Assembly (NCBI GenBank): GCA_937960725.1
Contig: CALGOY010000312.1
Coordinates: 1-19,464, forward strand
Source of the DNA: an uncultured Bacillota bacterium
GTDB taxonomy: Bacteria; Bacillota; Clostridia; Caldicoprobacterales; UBA3941
Length of the DNA: 19,464 nucleotides
Direction of reading: 5' to 3'
A model generated the notes under the pieces. It had not been told where the DNA came from and did no database searches. It saw only the letters and a program-made list of their open reading frames with translations. The position numbers and the translations under genes are program-made. Shown piece after piece: positions 1 to 6,580 of the stretch; position 1 is the stretch's first letter; the number at the start of each line of letters is the position of its first letter.

Positions 1-30
1 GGTACTATATAAAACTATATAAAATAAAAA

Positions 31-60
31 AACCTTGATATACCCAAATATATCAAGGTT
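31..60 (-). terminator. Rho-independent terminator of the STAS gene
   Basis: A perfect 12-bp inverted repeat (31-42 against 49-60) encloses a 6-base loop. Read on the minus strand it is followed by a T-rich tract (positions 30 down to 21). It lies 20 bases past the stop of the STAS gene. The plus-strand side has no T tract, so it should work in the minus direction only. Confidence 0.9.
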
Positions 61-79
61 TCGCGATTAATATATAGTT

Positions 80-418
80 TTATTCAAAGTCGCTCCAATG
101 GCCTGTTTTTTCTTCTGGAGTCTTTATAACTTGAAACATCTCATCGAGCCTGGCCATTTCCATTAGCTTTTGAACACCCAATTGAGGATATTCTATAACA
201 AACTCCCCATTGTACTTTTTCATACGGTTAAAAATAGAAATAATAAACTCTAGTCCTTTGCTGTCTACAAAATCCACCTTCGATAGATTTATTATGAGCT
301 TTTTATCGTCCTGCCTCAAAAATTCATTAATCCGGTCCTTAATTGACAAAACCGTTCCAGATGATAGTGCCCCATCTAATTCAACATAGACGGTATGGTC
401 TTTTCTCTCTATTAACAT
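80..418 (-). CDS. STAS-domain protein (anti-sigma factor antagonist family)
   Basis: A 112-residue single STAS domain of the SpoIIAA/RsbV type. Such proteins bind an anti-sigma factor or switch kinase and are controlled by phosphorylation of one serine. The fold is visible as alternating strands and helices (VYVELDG near 10-16, KLIINLSKVDFVDSKG near 40-55). The motif is DSKG with Ser53 at the usual phosphorylation position; the more common form is DSSG. I chose the ATG at 418 because a run of six G lies six bases upstream; the reading frame is open to 457 but no ribosome binding site supports an earlier start. No partner kinase (SpoIIAB or RsbW-like) or sigma factor gene lies beside it, so it could act on a distant partner, or belong to the stand-alone STAS proteins of unknown role. 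A strong terminator follows. Translation may be controlled by complementarity of its Shine-Dalgarno to an upstream segment (see 425-581). Confidence 0.85.
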   Translation of the reverse strand: MLIERKDHTVYVELDGALSSGTVLSIKDRINEFLRQDDKKLIINLSKVDFVDSKGLEFIISIFNRMKKYNGEFVIEYPQLGVQKLMEMARLDEMFQVIKTPEEKTGHWSDFE

Positions 419-424
419 TTTATA

Positions 425-581
425 CCCCCCTAGGTTTCCAATAGTCAAAAGCCTCAAATAAAACTAACTCATATACATATTAATTATACTACTGCAACAT
501 ATATAAATAACCTCTAAAATTTCAATTTAAGCTAAATTTTTTCATAACGTTTTTGGTGAATTTCTATAAAACCTAGGGAGG
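425..581 (-). promoter_or_regulatory. Possible long-range Shine-Dalgarno sequestering pair
   Basis: Minus-strand bases 437 to 425 (AAACCTAGGGGGG), which contain the Shine-Dalgarno of the STAS gene, are complementary to minus-strand bases 581 to 569 (CCTCCCTAGGTTT). All 13 positions pair, twelve Watson-Crick and one G-U. The upstream arm lies about 30 bases after the nadE stop. A candidate -10 for the STAS gene lies between the arms, so only RNA reading through from nadE would carry both. Regulation is inferred; the complementarity is seen. Confidence 0.45.
483..488 (-). promoter_or_regulatory. Candidate -10 of the STAS gene
   Basis: A TATAAT on the minus strand lies 65 bases upstream of the start codon. 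The hexamer 17 bases further upstream (GTTATT) is a poor -35, and no TG precedes the -10. Transcripts from here would lack the upstream arm at 569-581. Weak by itself. Confidence 0.3.
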
Positions 582-611
582 CTGTAAATATTATCAAGAT
601 CGCTTCAAATA

Positions 612-2186
612 TCATCTATACTTATTTACTATAGGAAATCTCCTATCCACTCCGAAAGTTATTGGACTCATCTTTATAACGGGCGGGGCTTGTCTTCTCT
701 TATATTCAGCTCTATCTATCATATCGACAATTCGGCGCACTATCTCCTCATCATAACCTTTGCCCACTATATCTTCAATTGACATATTTTTTTCCACGTA
801 CATTCTAATTACAGCATCTAGTATGGAATATGGAGGTAAAGAATCTTCATCTTTTTGATCGGGCCTCAGCTCTGCTGAAGGCGGTTTTGTAAGGACGTTA
901 TTAGGAATAATTTCCCCATTTCTATTTACATATTTGCACAGCTCGTATACAACAGTTTTCAATATATCCCCAATTACTAAAAGTCCGCCACACATATCTC
1001 CATATAAAGTAGAATATCCCACCGCAGCTTCGGATTTATTGCTGCAAGCCAGCAACACCCTTCCTTCTCTATTGGAAATAAACATCAATAGATTTCCCCG
1101 AATTCTAGCCTGGATATTTTCCTCGGCTAAATCGCCAATTGCTTCACCATCTTGGTTAAATATATTTATGTACTCTTTAAAAAGATCTTCTATAGGGATA
1201 ACCCTAAATTCGATCCCTAGCTTCTCAGCCTGCTTCTGAGCATCATTTCTACTATGCTCGGAAGAATATCTAGAAGGCATATACACGCCCAATACATTTT
1301 CTTTACCCAGGGCATCTACAGCAATACAGGTTACAAGAGCTGAATCTACGCCTCCGCTCATTCCTATCAGGGCTTTGGTAAATCCTGTTTTACGAAAATA
1401 ATCGCGCGTGCCCAATACCAGCCCCTTATATATCCATGAAATGTCCTCATCAACAGCTTCCACAGCATCATAATTCTTTTCGGTATCGAATACTATAAAG
1501 TCTTCTTCAAAGCTCTTTGCCTGCATTATTAAACGCCCTTTAGCATCAAAAACCATGCTAGTGCCATCAAATACTAGCTCATCATTTCCCCCTACTTGGT
1601 TTACATAAATAAATGGAATCCGATATCTATTCACTATTCCAGTTAACTTGTCCAGCCTCAGCTTCTGTTTCCCCCAGTAATAGGCTGAGGCGGAAATATT
1701 GATGAAAATATCCGGTTGTTTTTCGAATAGTTCTTCTGCAATATCTTCACCTATGGAAACCGCTAAATTCATTCTTCTAAATTCAATACATTTTAGCTCT
1801 TCAGCAGGCTTAAAATACCTCCATTCTCCAAATACATCATAGCTAGACAGCAGGCTCTTATCAGCTTGCCCAACTACTTTTCCATCCTCTATCAAAACTG
1901 CACTGTTATATAGATAGGGACTTCCTTCTATAGGGATAGGCAACCCTAAGAGGACGCCTATTCCCTTAGTATGGCTAAATAGCCTTTCCACTGCCTTTTT
2001 ACATGACCTTATAAAATCCTTCCTAAAAAGCAGGTCTTTAGGAGGATACCCCGTCAGCGACAGTTCTGGAAATACTAGCAAATCCAATTTGTTTTCTTTA
2101 GCCTTTTCTATAGCAGAGATTATTTTTTTCAAATTCCCTTCTAAATCCCCTACTGCAGGATTGTACTGTACTATTCCAATTTTCAT
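612..2186 (-). CDS. nadE: NAD+ synthetase, glutamine-dependent type, with a probably dead glutaminase domain
   Basis: 524 residues. NadE makes NAD+ from deamido-NAD+, ATP and ammonia; the two-domain form normally takes ammonia from glutamine. The N-terminal nitrilase-like domain (about 1-260) has Glu41 (FPELSLTGYPP) and Lys110, but where the family has ICED with the catalytic Cys this protein reads SIGED, giving Gly146 (codon GGT at 1749-1751). The Lys motif is also eroded (KSLLSSYDVFGEWRYF against the usual KxxLPNYxVFDExRYF). The C-terminal synthetase domain looks intact: SGGVDS at 277-282, then SNKSE and YGDMCGG. So the protein may use free ammonia. The ATG at 2186 overlaps the thrC stop (ATGA) and has GGAG upstream, which decides the start and suggests translational coupling. 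No terminator is evident after it. The family call is firm; loss of glutaminase is inferred from the motif. Confidence 0.93.
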   Translation of the reverse strand: MKIGIVQYNPAVGDLEGNLKKIISAIEKAKENKLDLLVFPELSLTGYPPKDLLFRKDFIRSCKKAVERLFSHTKGIGVLLGLPIPIEGSPYLYNSAVLIEDGKVVGQADKSLLSSYDVFGEWRYFKPAEELKCIEFRRMNLAVSIGEDIAEELFEKQPDIFINISASAYYWGKQKLRLDKLTGIVNRYRIPFIYVNQVGGNDELVFDGTSMVFDAKGRLIMQAKSFEEDFIVFDTEKNYDAVEAVDEDISWIYKGLVLGTRDYFRKTGFTKALIGMSGGVDSALVTCIAVDALGKENVLGVYMPSRYSSEHSRNDAQKQAEKLGIEFRVIPIEDLFKEYINIFNQDGEAIGDLAEENIQARIRGNLLMFISNREGRVLLACSNKSEAAVGYSTLYGDMCGGLLVIGDILKTVVYELCKYVNRNGEIIPNNVLTKPPSAELRPDQKDEDSLPPYSILDAVIRMYVEKNMSIEDIVGKGYDEEIVRRIVDMIDRAEYKRRQAPPVIKMSPITFGVDRRFPIVNKYR

Positions 2187-3697
2187 TTTATCACTCCGTC
2201 CAATTTTAAAAAGCTTGAAATTATATTTCTCATATCCTCCTTGGAACATAGAGTATTATGCAAAATTGGCTTTTTGTCAAGCCCCCTTAAACCTATTGGA
2301 ATTTCCATGCGGGCAATATCCGACAGCATATCTAAAAGCATAAACTCATCTTTATCTTTCATTGCCTCTTCTCCTACAATAGATCTTAATACATCTCCCG
2401 CAAATTTAAAGGGGCTTGCTGTAGATGCAAGGATAGTCTTGCGCCGATCCTTGGTCTTTTTCCTATAATCATCATAGACCCATTTCCCTACAGCAGTATG
2501 GGGATCTATTACATAGCCGTATTCATTGTATGTCTTCCGTATAGATTCCATCGTTTGCTCTTCCGTAGCATAGCCTCCCCAAAACAAGTCCTGAAGCCTT
2601 GAAGTAGTCTCCCCATCTAATTTATATACGCCCTTTTCTTTTAGGTCATCCATCCAAGCCCTTACTTTGCCGTCCTGTTTGCCGGCAAGCTCAAACAACA
2701 GCCTCTCCAGGTTGCTAGATATTAATATATCCATAGATGGAGAAATGGTCTTATAAAATTCCCTTCTCCTATCGTATATTCCCGTGTTAATAAAATCCGC
2801 AAGGACCTTATTTTTATTCGAAGCGCAGATCAATTTTCCTATAGGAATACCCATCTTCTTTGCATAATAGGCAGCCAGTATATTACCGAAGTTCCCTGTA
2901 GGCACCACTACGTTGAATTCTTCCTCTTCCGAAATCCAACTCTTCTTCAATAAATCTAAGTATGCCGAAATATAATATACAATCTGAGGAACTAGCCTAC
3001 CCCAGTTAATTGAGTTAGCCGATGAAAAAGTATAGCCCGACTTCTCCAGCAACTTTATCATGCTATCATCGGTAAATATGCTCTTTACCCCGGCCTGCGC
3101 ATCGTCAAAATTGCCCTTCACCGCAGCAACAAAAACATTGCTGCCTTCTTGAGTAACCATCTGAAGTTTCTGAATAGGGCTGACCCCTTGCTCTGGATAA
3201 AATACAATGATCTGTATTCCTTCAACATCTTTAAATCCCTCTAAAGCTGCCTTTCCAGTGTCTCCAGAAGTAGCTACCAAAACTACAATCTCTTTATCTT
3301 CAGCTGTCCTCTTTACAGCCGTGGACATCAAATGCGGAAGGATCTGCAGGGCCATGTCCTTAAATGCACAAGTAGGGCCATGCCATAATTCCAATATAAA
3401 AAAATCATTTGATAAGGAGATGACGGGGGCAACATCTTCGGAATCAAAGGAGCCCGTTCCATAAGCAGAGTGTACACATCTTACTAAATCTTCCTGCGGA
3501 AAATCTGTCAAAAAGAGCGAAAGGATGGCTACGGCTCTCTGCTCATACGTCATGTCTATTAATCTATGTAAATCTGCAGTAGAAAATTTGGGAATCTCTA
3601 TTGGAACAAATAAACCTCCATCTGCAGAAATTCCCTGCTTAATAATTTCCATGGAATTTAATGCAATATCTATATTTCTCGTGCTTTGATACTTCAT
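2183..3697 (-). CDS. thrC: Threonine synthase (PLP-dependent)
   Basis: 504 residues, the long form of the enzyme as in E. coli. It converts O-phospho-L-homoserine to L-threonine and phosphate in the cytoplasm, the last step of threonine synthesis. The N-terminal motif YQSTRN and ISADGGLFVP (about 22-32) are typical. The PLP lysine is Lys113 in CAFKDMALQ; phosphate and substrate loops appear as ATSGDTGKAA and VPTGNFGN, and the C-terminal TASPFKF is also characteristic. The ATG at 3697 has GGGAG six bases upstream; an earlier in-frame start at 3724 lacks support. It is first in a two-gene unit with nadE, the stop overlapping the nadE ATG by 4 bases. No hom or thrB lies in the window. I saw no T-box or threonine leader peptide in the upstream region. 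Confidence 0.95.
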   Translation of the reverse strand: MKYQSTRNIDIALNSMEIIKQGISADGGLFVPIEIPKFSTADLHRLIDMTYEQRAVAILSLFLTDFPQEDLVRCVHSAYGTGSFDSEDVAPVISLSNDFFILELWHGPTCAFKDMALQILPHLMSTAVKRTAEDKEIVVLVATSGDTGKAALEGFKDVEGIQIIVFYPEQGVSPIQKLQMVTQEGSNVFVAAVKGNFDDAQAGVKSIFTDDSMIKLLEKSGYTFSSANSINWGRLVPQIVYYISAYLDLLKKSWISEEEEFNVVVPTGNFGNILAAYYAKKMGIPIGKLICASNKNKVLADFINTGIYDRRREFYKTISPSMDILISSNLERLLFELAGKQDGKVRAWMDDLKEKGVYKLDGETTSRLQDLFWGGYATEEQTMESIRKTYNEYGYVIDPHTAVGKWVYDDYRKKTKDRRKTILASTASPFKFAGDVLRSIVGEEAMKDKDEFMLLDMLSDIARMEIPIGLRGLDKKPILHNTLCSKEDMRNIISSFLKLDGVIK

Positions 3698-3754
3698 CTC
3701 ACACTCCCACCGTTCCTTTAACATTTAAATCTAAAATAGATTATATTTTTCCCC

Positions 3755-3763
3755 ATTATACCA
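3755..3763 (-). promoter_or_regulatory. Extended -10 promoter of thrC-nadE
   Basis: The minus strand reads TGG directly followed by TATAAT, a classical extended -10, 58 bases upstream of the thrC start. No good -35 is seen 16 to 18 bases further up, as is usual for TGn promoters. Confidence 0.6.
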
Positions 3764-3806
3764 TATCGTACAAAATCATAAAACCCAAAAAATTGCATAA
3801 AAAAAA

Positions 3807-3834
3807 CCTTCCCTGTCAAATCTAAAGGCAAAGG
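3807..3834 (-). terminator. Weak second terminator candidate behind the P-loop gene
   Basis: On the minus strand CCTT pairs with AAGG across an interrupted stem, directly followed by eight T. The stem is poor, but the T run is good and it lies just after the stronger hairpin at 3847-3869, so it may catch read-through before the thrC promoter. Confidence 0.3.
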
Positions 3835-3846
3835 CTCCAAACAAAA

Positions 3847-3869
3847 AGCCAAGGGCTACTCCCTCGGCT
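3847..3869 (-). terminator. Terminator of the small P-loop ATPase gene
   Basis: On the minus strand AGCCGAGGG and CCCTTGGCT form a 9-bp stem with one G-U pair and a 5-base loop, followed by TTTTGTTT. It lies 26 bases after the stop codon of the gene. Confidence 0.8.
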
Positions 3870-3895
3870 ACAGTACCTTCTTAAAATACTTTGTC

Positions 3896-4306
3896 CTAGG
3901 CAATGTACTCCTTTAAGAAGGTCGGTACGCTCTCAGGATCGCCGCACATGGATATGGTAAACTTTATATTATATTTATTTGATAGTTTCTTAACGCTATG
4001 TATAAATGGCTTAACATTCTCTATATCATCGTTGAGTATCTCTAGCAGCCCGTCAATATAGATATGTTCAATATCGTAGTTGGCAGCTATTATACCACAT
4101 AAAAATGCATAGAATTCTTTCAATCCCCCTATGCCGAACTCATAAGTCTTAATTAATCGGACTTGATGATCCAGCTCTAACATTCTCCTTGTTTCATTGG
4201 TGATAAAAACAATTTCACCTTTGCTTGATGCAACTATCCCGTTGGCCATTCCCACCAATGTTTTTGTTTTGCCGGTGCCCTGCTTGCCGACAATTACCTG
4301 TATCAT
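3896..4306 (-). CDS. Small P-loop ATPase-like protein of unknown function
   Basis: 136 residues with a clear Walker A motif right at the N-terminus (GKQGTGKT, residues 7-14). A hydrophobic strand ending in Asp, IEHIYIDG (Asp85), is a plausible Walker B, and a later strand, FTISMCGD (116-123), sits where a sensor motif would be. No other domain, signal peptide or membrane segment is seen. The protein is very short for a P-loop ATPase, about a minimal core. I chose the ATG at 4306 (GGGAGG eight bases upstream). The in-frame ATG at 4354 lies inside the candidate -10 and cannot be transcribed from it. The gene is a single-gene unit with its own extended -10 and terminator, between typA and thrC. 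Proteins of this kind are sometimes labelled PilT-like, but nothing here links it to pili. The function is unknown to me. Confidence 0.8.
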   Translation of the reverse strand: MIQVIVGKQGTGKTKTLVGMANGIVASSKGEIVFITNETRRMLELDHQVRLIKTYEFGIGGLKEFYAFLCGIIAANYDIEHIYIDGLLEILNDDIENVKPFIHSVKKLSNKYNIKFTISMCGDPESVPTFLKEYIA

Positions 4307-4352
4307 CTTGACCGCCTCCCGCATCATTATTTTAAAAAGGGGTTCCAATTTC

Positions 4353-4361
4353 ATTATATCA
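4353..4361 (-). promoter_or_regulatory. Extended -10 promoter of the P-loop gene
   Basis: The minus strand reads TGA followed by TATAAT, 47 bases upstream of the chosen start. No convincing -35 is seen. This -10 overlaps an in-frame upstream ATG and so argues for the downstream start at 4306. Confidence 0.6.
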
Positions 4362-4403
4362 TACTAAATATTTTTTTACTATATTGACTTGCCTTTTTTA
4401 TTG

Positions 4404-4465
4404 CATTATTTTTATTTCTTTCATTATTTTTATTTCTTTCATTATTTTTATTTCTTTCATTATTT
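4404..4465. repeat. 18-bp tandem repeat, three full copies and a partial one
   Basis: The unit CATTATTTTTATTTCTTT begins at 4404, 4422 and 4440, identical each time, with eight more bases of a fourth copy from 4458. It lies in the 258-base gap between typA and the P-loop gene, upstream of that gene's -10. On the minus strand the unit length is a multiple of three and stays open, giving a 20-codon frame (4398-4460) of repeated MKEIKI, without a convincing ribosome binding site. Probably a slippage-prone A/T repeat. Confidence 0.85.
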
Positions 4466-4522
4466 GTTATTTTTTGAATATTGTAAGAATTTTATGTGCT
4501 ATATTTTTCTATATATTAATAG

Positions 4523-4563
4523 AATAAGGGAAAACGGCATGATTTATGCCATTTTCCCTTATT
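4523..4563 (-). terminator. Long hairpin behind typA, probable terminator
   Basis: Two 18-base arms (4523-4540 and 4546-4563) pair at 17 positions around a 5-base loop, with one C-A mismatch. The hairpin begins one base after the typA stop. No clean T tract follows on the minus strand (CTATTAATAT), so it may end transcription weakly or protect the 3' end of the mRNA. Confidence 0.6.
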
Positions 4564-4564
4564 T

Positions 4565-6391
4565 TCAATTAGCTTTTTTCTGACGCTTCTTTCTTTCAGT
4601 GGTATTTAATATGGCTTTTCGTATGCGGATACTTTTCGGTGTAACTTCCACCAATTCATCGTCAGCTATAAATTCTATGGCCTCTTCTAGGGTCATCTTT
4701 TTAATCGGGCTTAATCTCAAAGCCTCATCAGAACCGGCCGCTCTCATGTTGGTAACATGCTTTTTCCTACACACATTTATTTCTATGTCGCCCTGCCTAT
4801 TATTTTGACCGATAACCATGCCTTCATAAACCCTGGTTCCGGGTTCTATAAATAGGGTACCTCTTTCCTGGGCATTGTAAAGGCCATAAGTCACCGCTAC
4901 ACCCGATTCGAAAGCCACAAGGGAGCCCTGCTGTCTTGATATGATATCCCCTTTATATGGCTCATATCCAATAAATATAGAATTCAAAATTCCCTCTCCA
5001 TGGGTATCTGTTAAAAATTCAGAGCGATATCCGAAAAGCCCCCTAGAGGGGACAGAAAACTCCAATCTGTTTCTTCCACCCTTACCTTCTCCCATGCTCA
5101 CTAGCTCACCTTTTCGCTGTCCAAGCTTTTCGATAACAGTTCCTACGTATTCCTCTGGTACATCTATTACTACTTTTTCCATAGGCTCGTATAGCTTTCC
5201 GTCTATTTCTTTATATATGACGGTAGGCTTAGAAACTTGAAATTCATAACCTTCCCGCCTCATATTCTCAATTAATATGGAAAGGTGTAATTCGCCCCTA
5301 CCCGATACCTTAAAAGCATCTGGAGAATCGGTTTCTTCAACTCTCAGGCTTACATCTGAATAAACTTCCTTAAACAAGCGCTCACGCAAGTTTCTCGAAG
5401 TCAAGTACTTACCCTCTTGTCCAGCAAAAGGACTGGTATTTACGGAGAAGGTCATAGAGATGGTGGGCTCTGATATTTTTACGAAAGGCAGAGGCTCTGG
5501 ATGCTCGATATCGCATATAGTATCTCCGATAGTAATTCCCTCTACGCCAGATACCGCAACTATATCGCCCATCTCTACTTGAGATGTTGGCACTCTCTTA
5601 AGCCCATCAAAAATGTATAGATTAGTTAGTTTAACCTTCCTTTGTACTTCCTTGTTATGGAAGTTGCATATAAGCACTTCCTGTCCAGCATAAATTTTCC
5701 CTCTTTCTACCTTGCCTATTGCAATACGGCCTACATAATCATTATAGTCTACAGTAGACACAAGCATCTGCACCGGACCGTCCTTGTCCCCTTTGGGAGC
5801 TGGAATATAATTTATAATCGTCTCAAAAAGAGCTGTCATATCCTGGCCCTCTTCGTCAAGGCTTGTGGTGGCGGTTCCCATTTTGGCAGAAGCATAGATA
5901 AATGGGCAATCTAGTTGTTCTTCATCCGCATCTAAATCGATAAAAAGCTCTAGTACTTCGTCCACTACTTCCTCCGGCCGGGCATCTGGACGGTCAATTT
6001 TATTTATAACAACTATCACTGGATGGTTAAGCTCAAGGGCTTTTTCAAGGACAAAGCGGGTTTGAGGCATAGGCCCTTCGAATGCATCCACCAGCAGTAG
6101 CACTCCATCTACCATTTTTAGAACCCGTTCAACTTCACCGCCAAAATCAGCGTGTCCAGGAGTATCTACAATATTTATTTTGACTCCTTTGTAGTGAACT
6201 GCTGTATTCTTCGATAAAATAGTAATACCTCTTTCCCTCTCGATATCATCAGAATCCATAACCCTATCCTGTACCTGTTGATTCTCCCGAAAAACTCCAC
6301 CCTGCTTAAGCAGCTGATCTACAAGGGTTGTTTTACCATGATCAACATGCGCAATAATTGCTATATTTCTTACATTTTCTCGTATACTCAT
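4565..6391 (-). CDS. typA: Translational GTPase TypA/BipA
   Basis: 608 residues, full length for the family. TypA/BipA is a ribosome-binding GTPase related to EF-G and LepA that helps 50S subunit assembly and translation under stress and cold. The GTPase motifs are in order: AHVDHGKT (14-21), RGITI (54-58), DTPGH (76-80), NKID (130-133) and SAKMG. Behind the G domain come the beta-barrel, two EF-G-like alpha/beta domains and the TypA-specific C-terminal domain, ending in a basic tail ([11 protein letters not shown]). The ATG at 6391 has GGGGATG a few bases upstream. It is transcribed alone from the promoter at 6443-6471, and a long hairpin follows the stop. Nothing is unusual in the coding sequence. 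Confidence 0.97.
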   Translation of the reverse strand: MSIRENVRNIAIIAHVDHGKTTLVDQLLKQGGVFRENQQVQDRVMDSDDIERERGITILSKNTAVHYKGVKINIVDTPGHADFGGEVERVLKMVDGVLLLVDAFEGPMPQTRFVLEKALELNHPVIVVINKIDRPDARPEEVVDEVLELFIDLDADEEQLDCPFIYASAKMGTATTSLDEEGQDMTALFETIINYIPAPKGDKDGPVQMLVSTVDYNDYVGRIAIGKVERGKIYAGQEVLICNFHNKEVQRKVKLTNLYIFDGLKRVPTSQVEMGDIVAVSGVEGITIGDTICDIEHPEPLPFVKISEPTISMTFSVNTSPFAGQEGKYLTSRNLRERLFKEVYSDVSLRVEETDSPDAFKVSGRGELHLSILIENMRREGYEFQVSKPTVIYKEIDGKLYEPMEKVVIDVPEEYVGTVIEKLGQRKGELVSMGEGKGGRNRLEFSVPSRGLFGYRSEFLTDTHGEGILNSIFIGYEPYKGDIISRQQGSLVAFESGVAVTYGLYNAQERGTLFIEPGTRVYEGMVIGQNNRQGDIEINVCRKKHVTNMRAAGSDEALRLSPIKKMTLEEAIEFIADDELVEVTPKSIRIRKAILNTTERKKRQKKAN

Positions 6392-6442
6392 ATTTCATCC
6401 CCGATTCTTTTGATTTGAAACAAAAATTTATGTCAAATAAGA

Positions 6443-6471
6443 ATTCTAACACAAAAAAAATAATGTGACAA
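6443..6471 (-). promoter_or_regulatory. SigA-type promoter of typA
   Basis: On the minus strand -35 TTGTCA (6471-6466), a 17-base spacer and -10 TAGAAT (6448-6443), with TGT directly upstream of the -10. The start codon is 52 bases downstream of the -10. Confidence 0.75.
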
Positions 6472-6511
6472 GTCTAGCAAAATTCATAAGCAACTTTTAT
6501 AGAACTATTAA

Positions 6512-6537
6512 GGGGGTAGAATTTTCCCTCTACCCCC
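6512..6537 (-). terminator. Hairpin behind the phosphohexomutase gene, probable terminator
   Basis: GGGGGTAGA and TCTACCCCC form a perfect 9-bp G/C-rich stem around an 8-base loop, 44 bases past the stop of the mutase gene. The following minus-strand tract (TTAATAGTTCT) is only moderately T-rich. Confidence 0.65.
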
Positions 6538-6580
6538 ACCACAATATACCATATCCTTTCCTATAATCGAATATAATCTT

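Noticed and set aside
612..2249. Frameshift explanation for the odd glutaminase motifs of NadE
   Set aside because: The reading frame is continuous and flanking residues (VSIGEDI, NISASAYY) still align in frame, so substitutions rather than a shift explain it.
3698..3895. Threonine attenuator or T-box upstream of thrC
   Set aside because: The hairpins lie upstream of the extended -10 and belong to the end of the P-loop gene; the actual leader of about 50 bases has no leader peptide or T-box element.
3698..4354. Upstream starts of thrC (3724) and the P-loop gene (4354)
   Set aside because: Neither has a ribosome site, and the 4354 ATG overlaps the candidate -10.
4404..4465. Tandem repeat as a CRISPR array
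   Set aside because: Units are 18 bases and directly adjacent, without spacers, and no cas genes are present.
4389..4583. Plus-strand open frame with repeated HYFYFF
   Set aside because: It is the translation of the A/T-rich tandem repeat and runs through the hairpin behind typA; no ribosome site and no plausible protein.
5642..5914. Plus-strand frame inside typA
   Set aside because: It is a shadow of the conserved typA coding sequence with no own signals.
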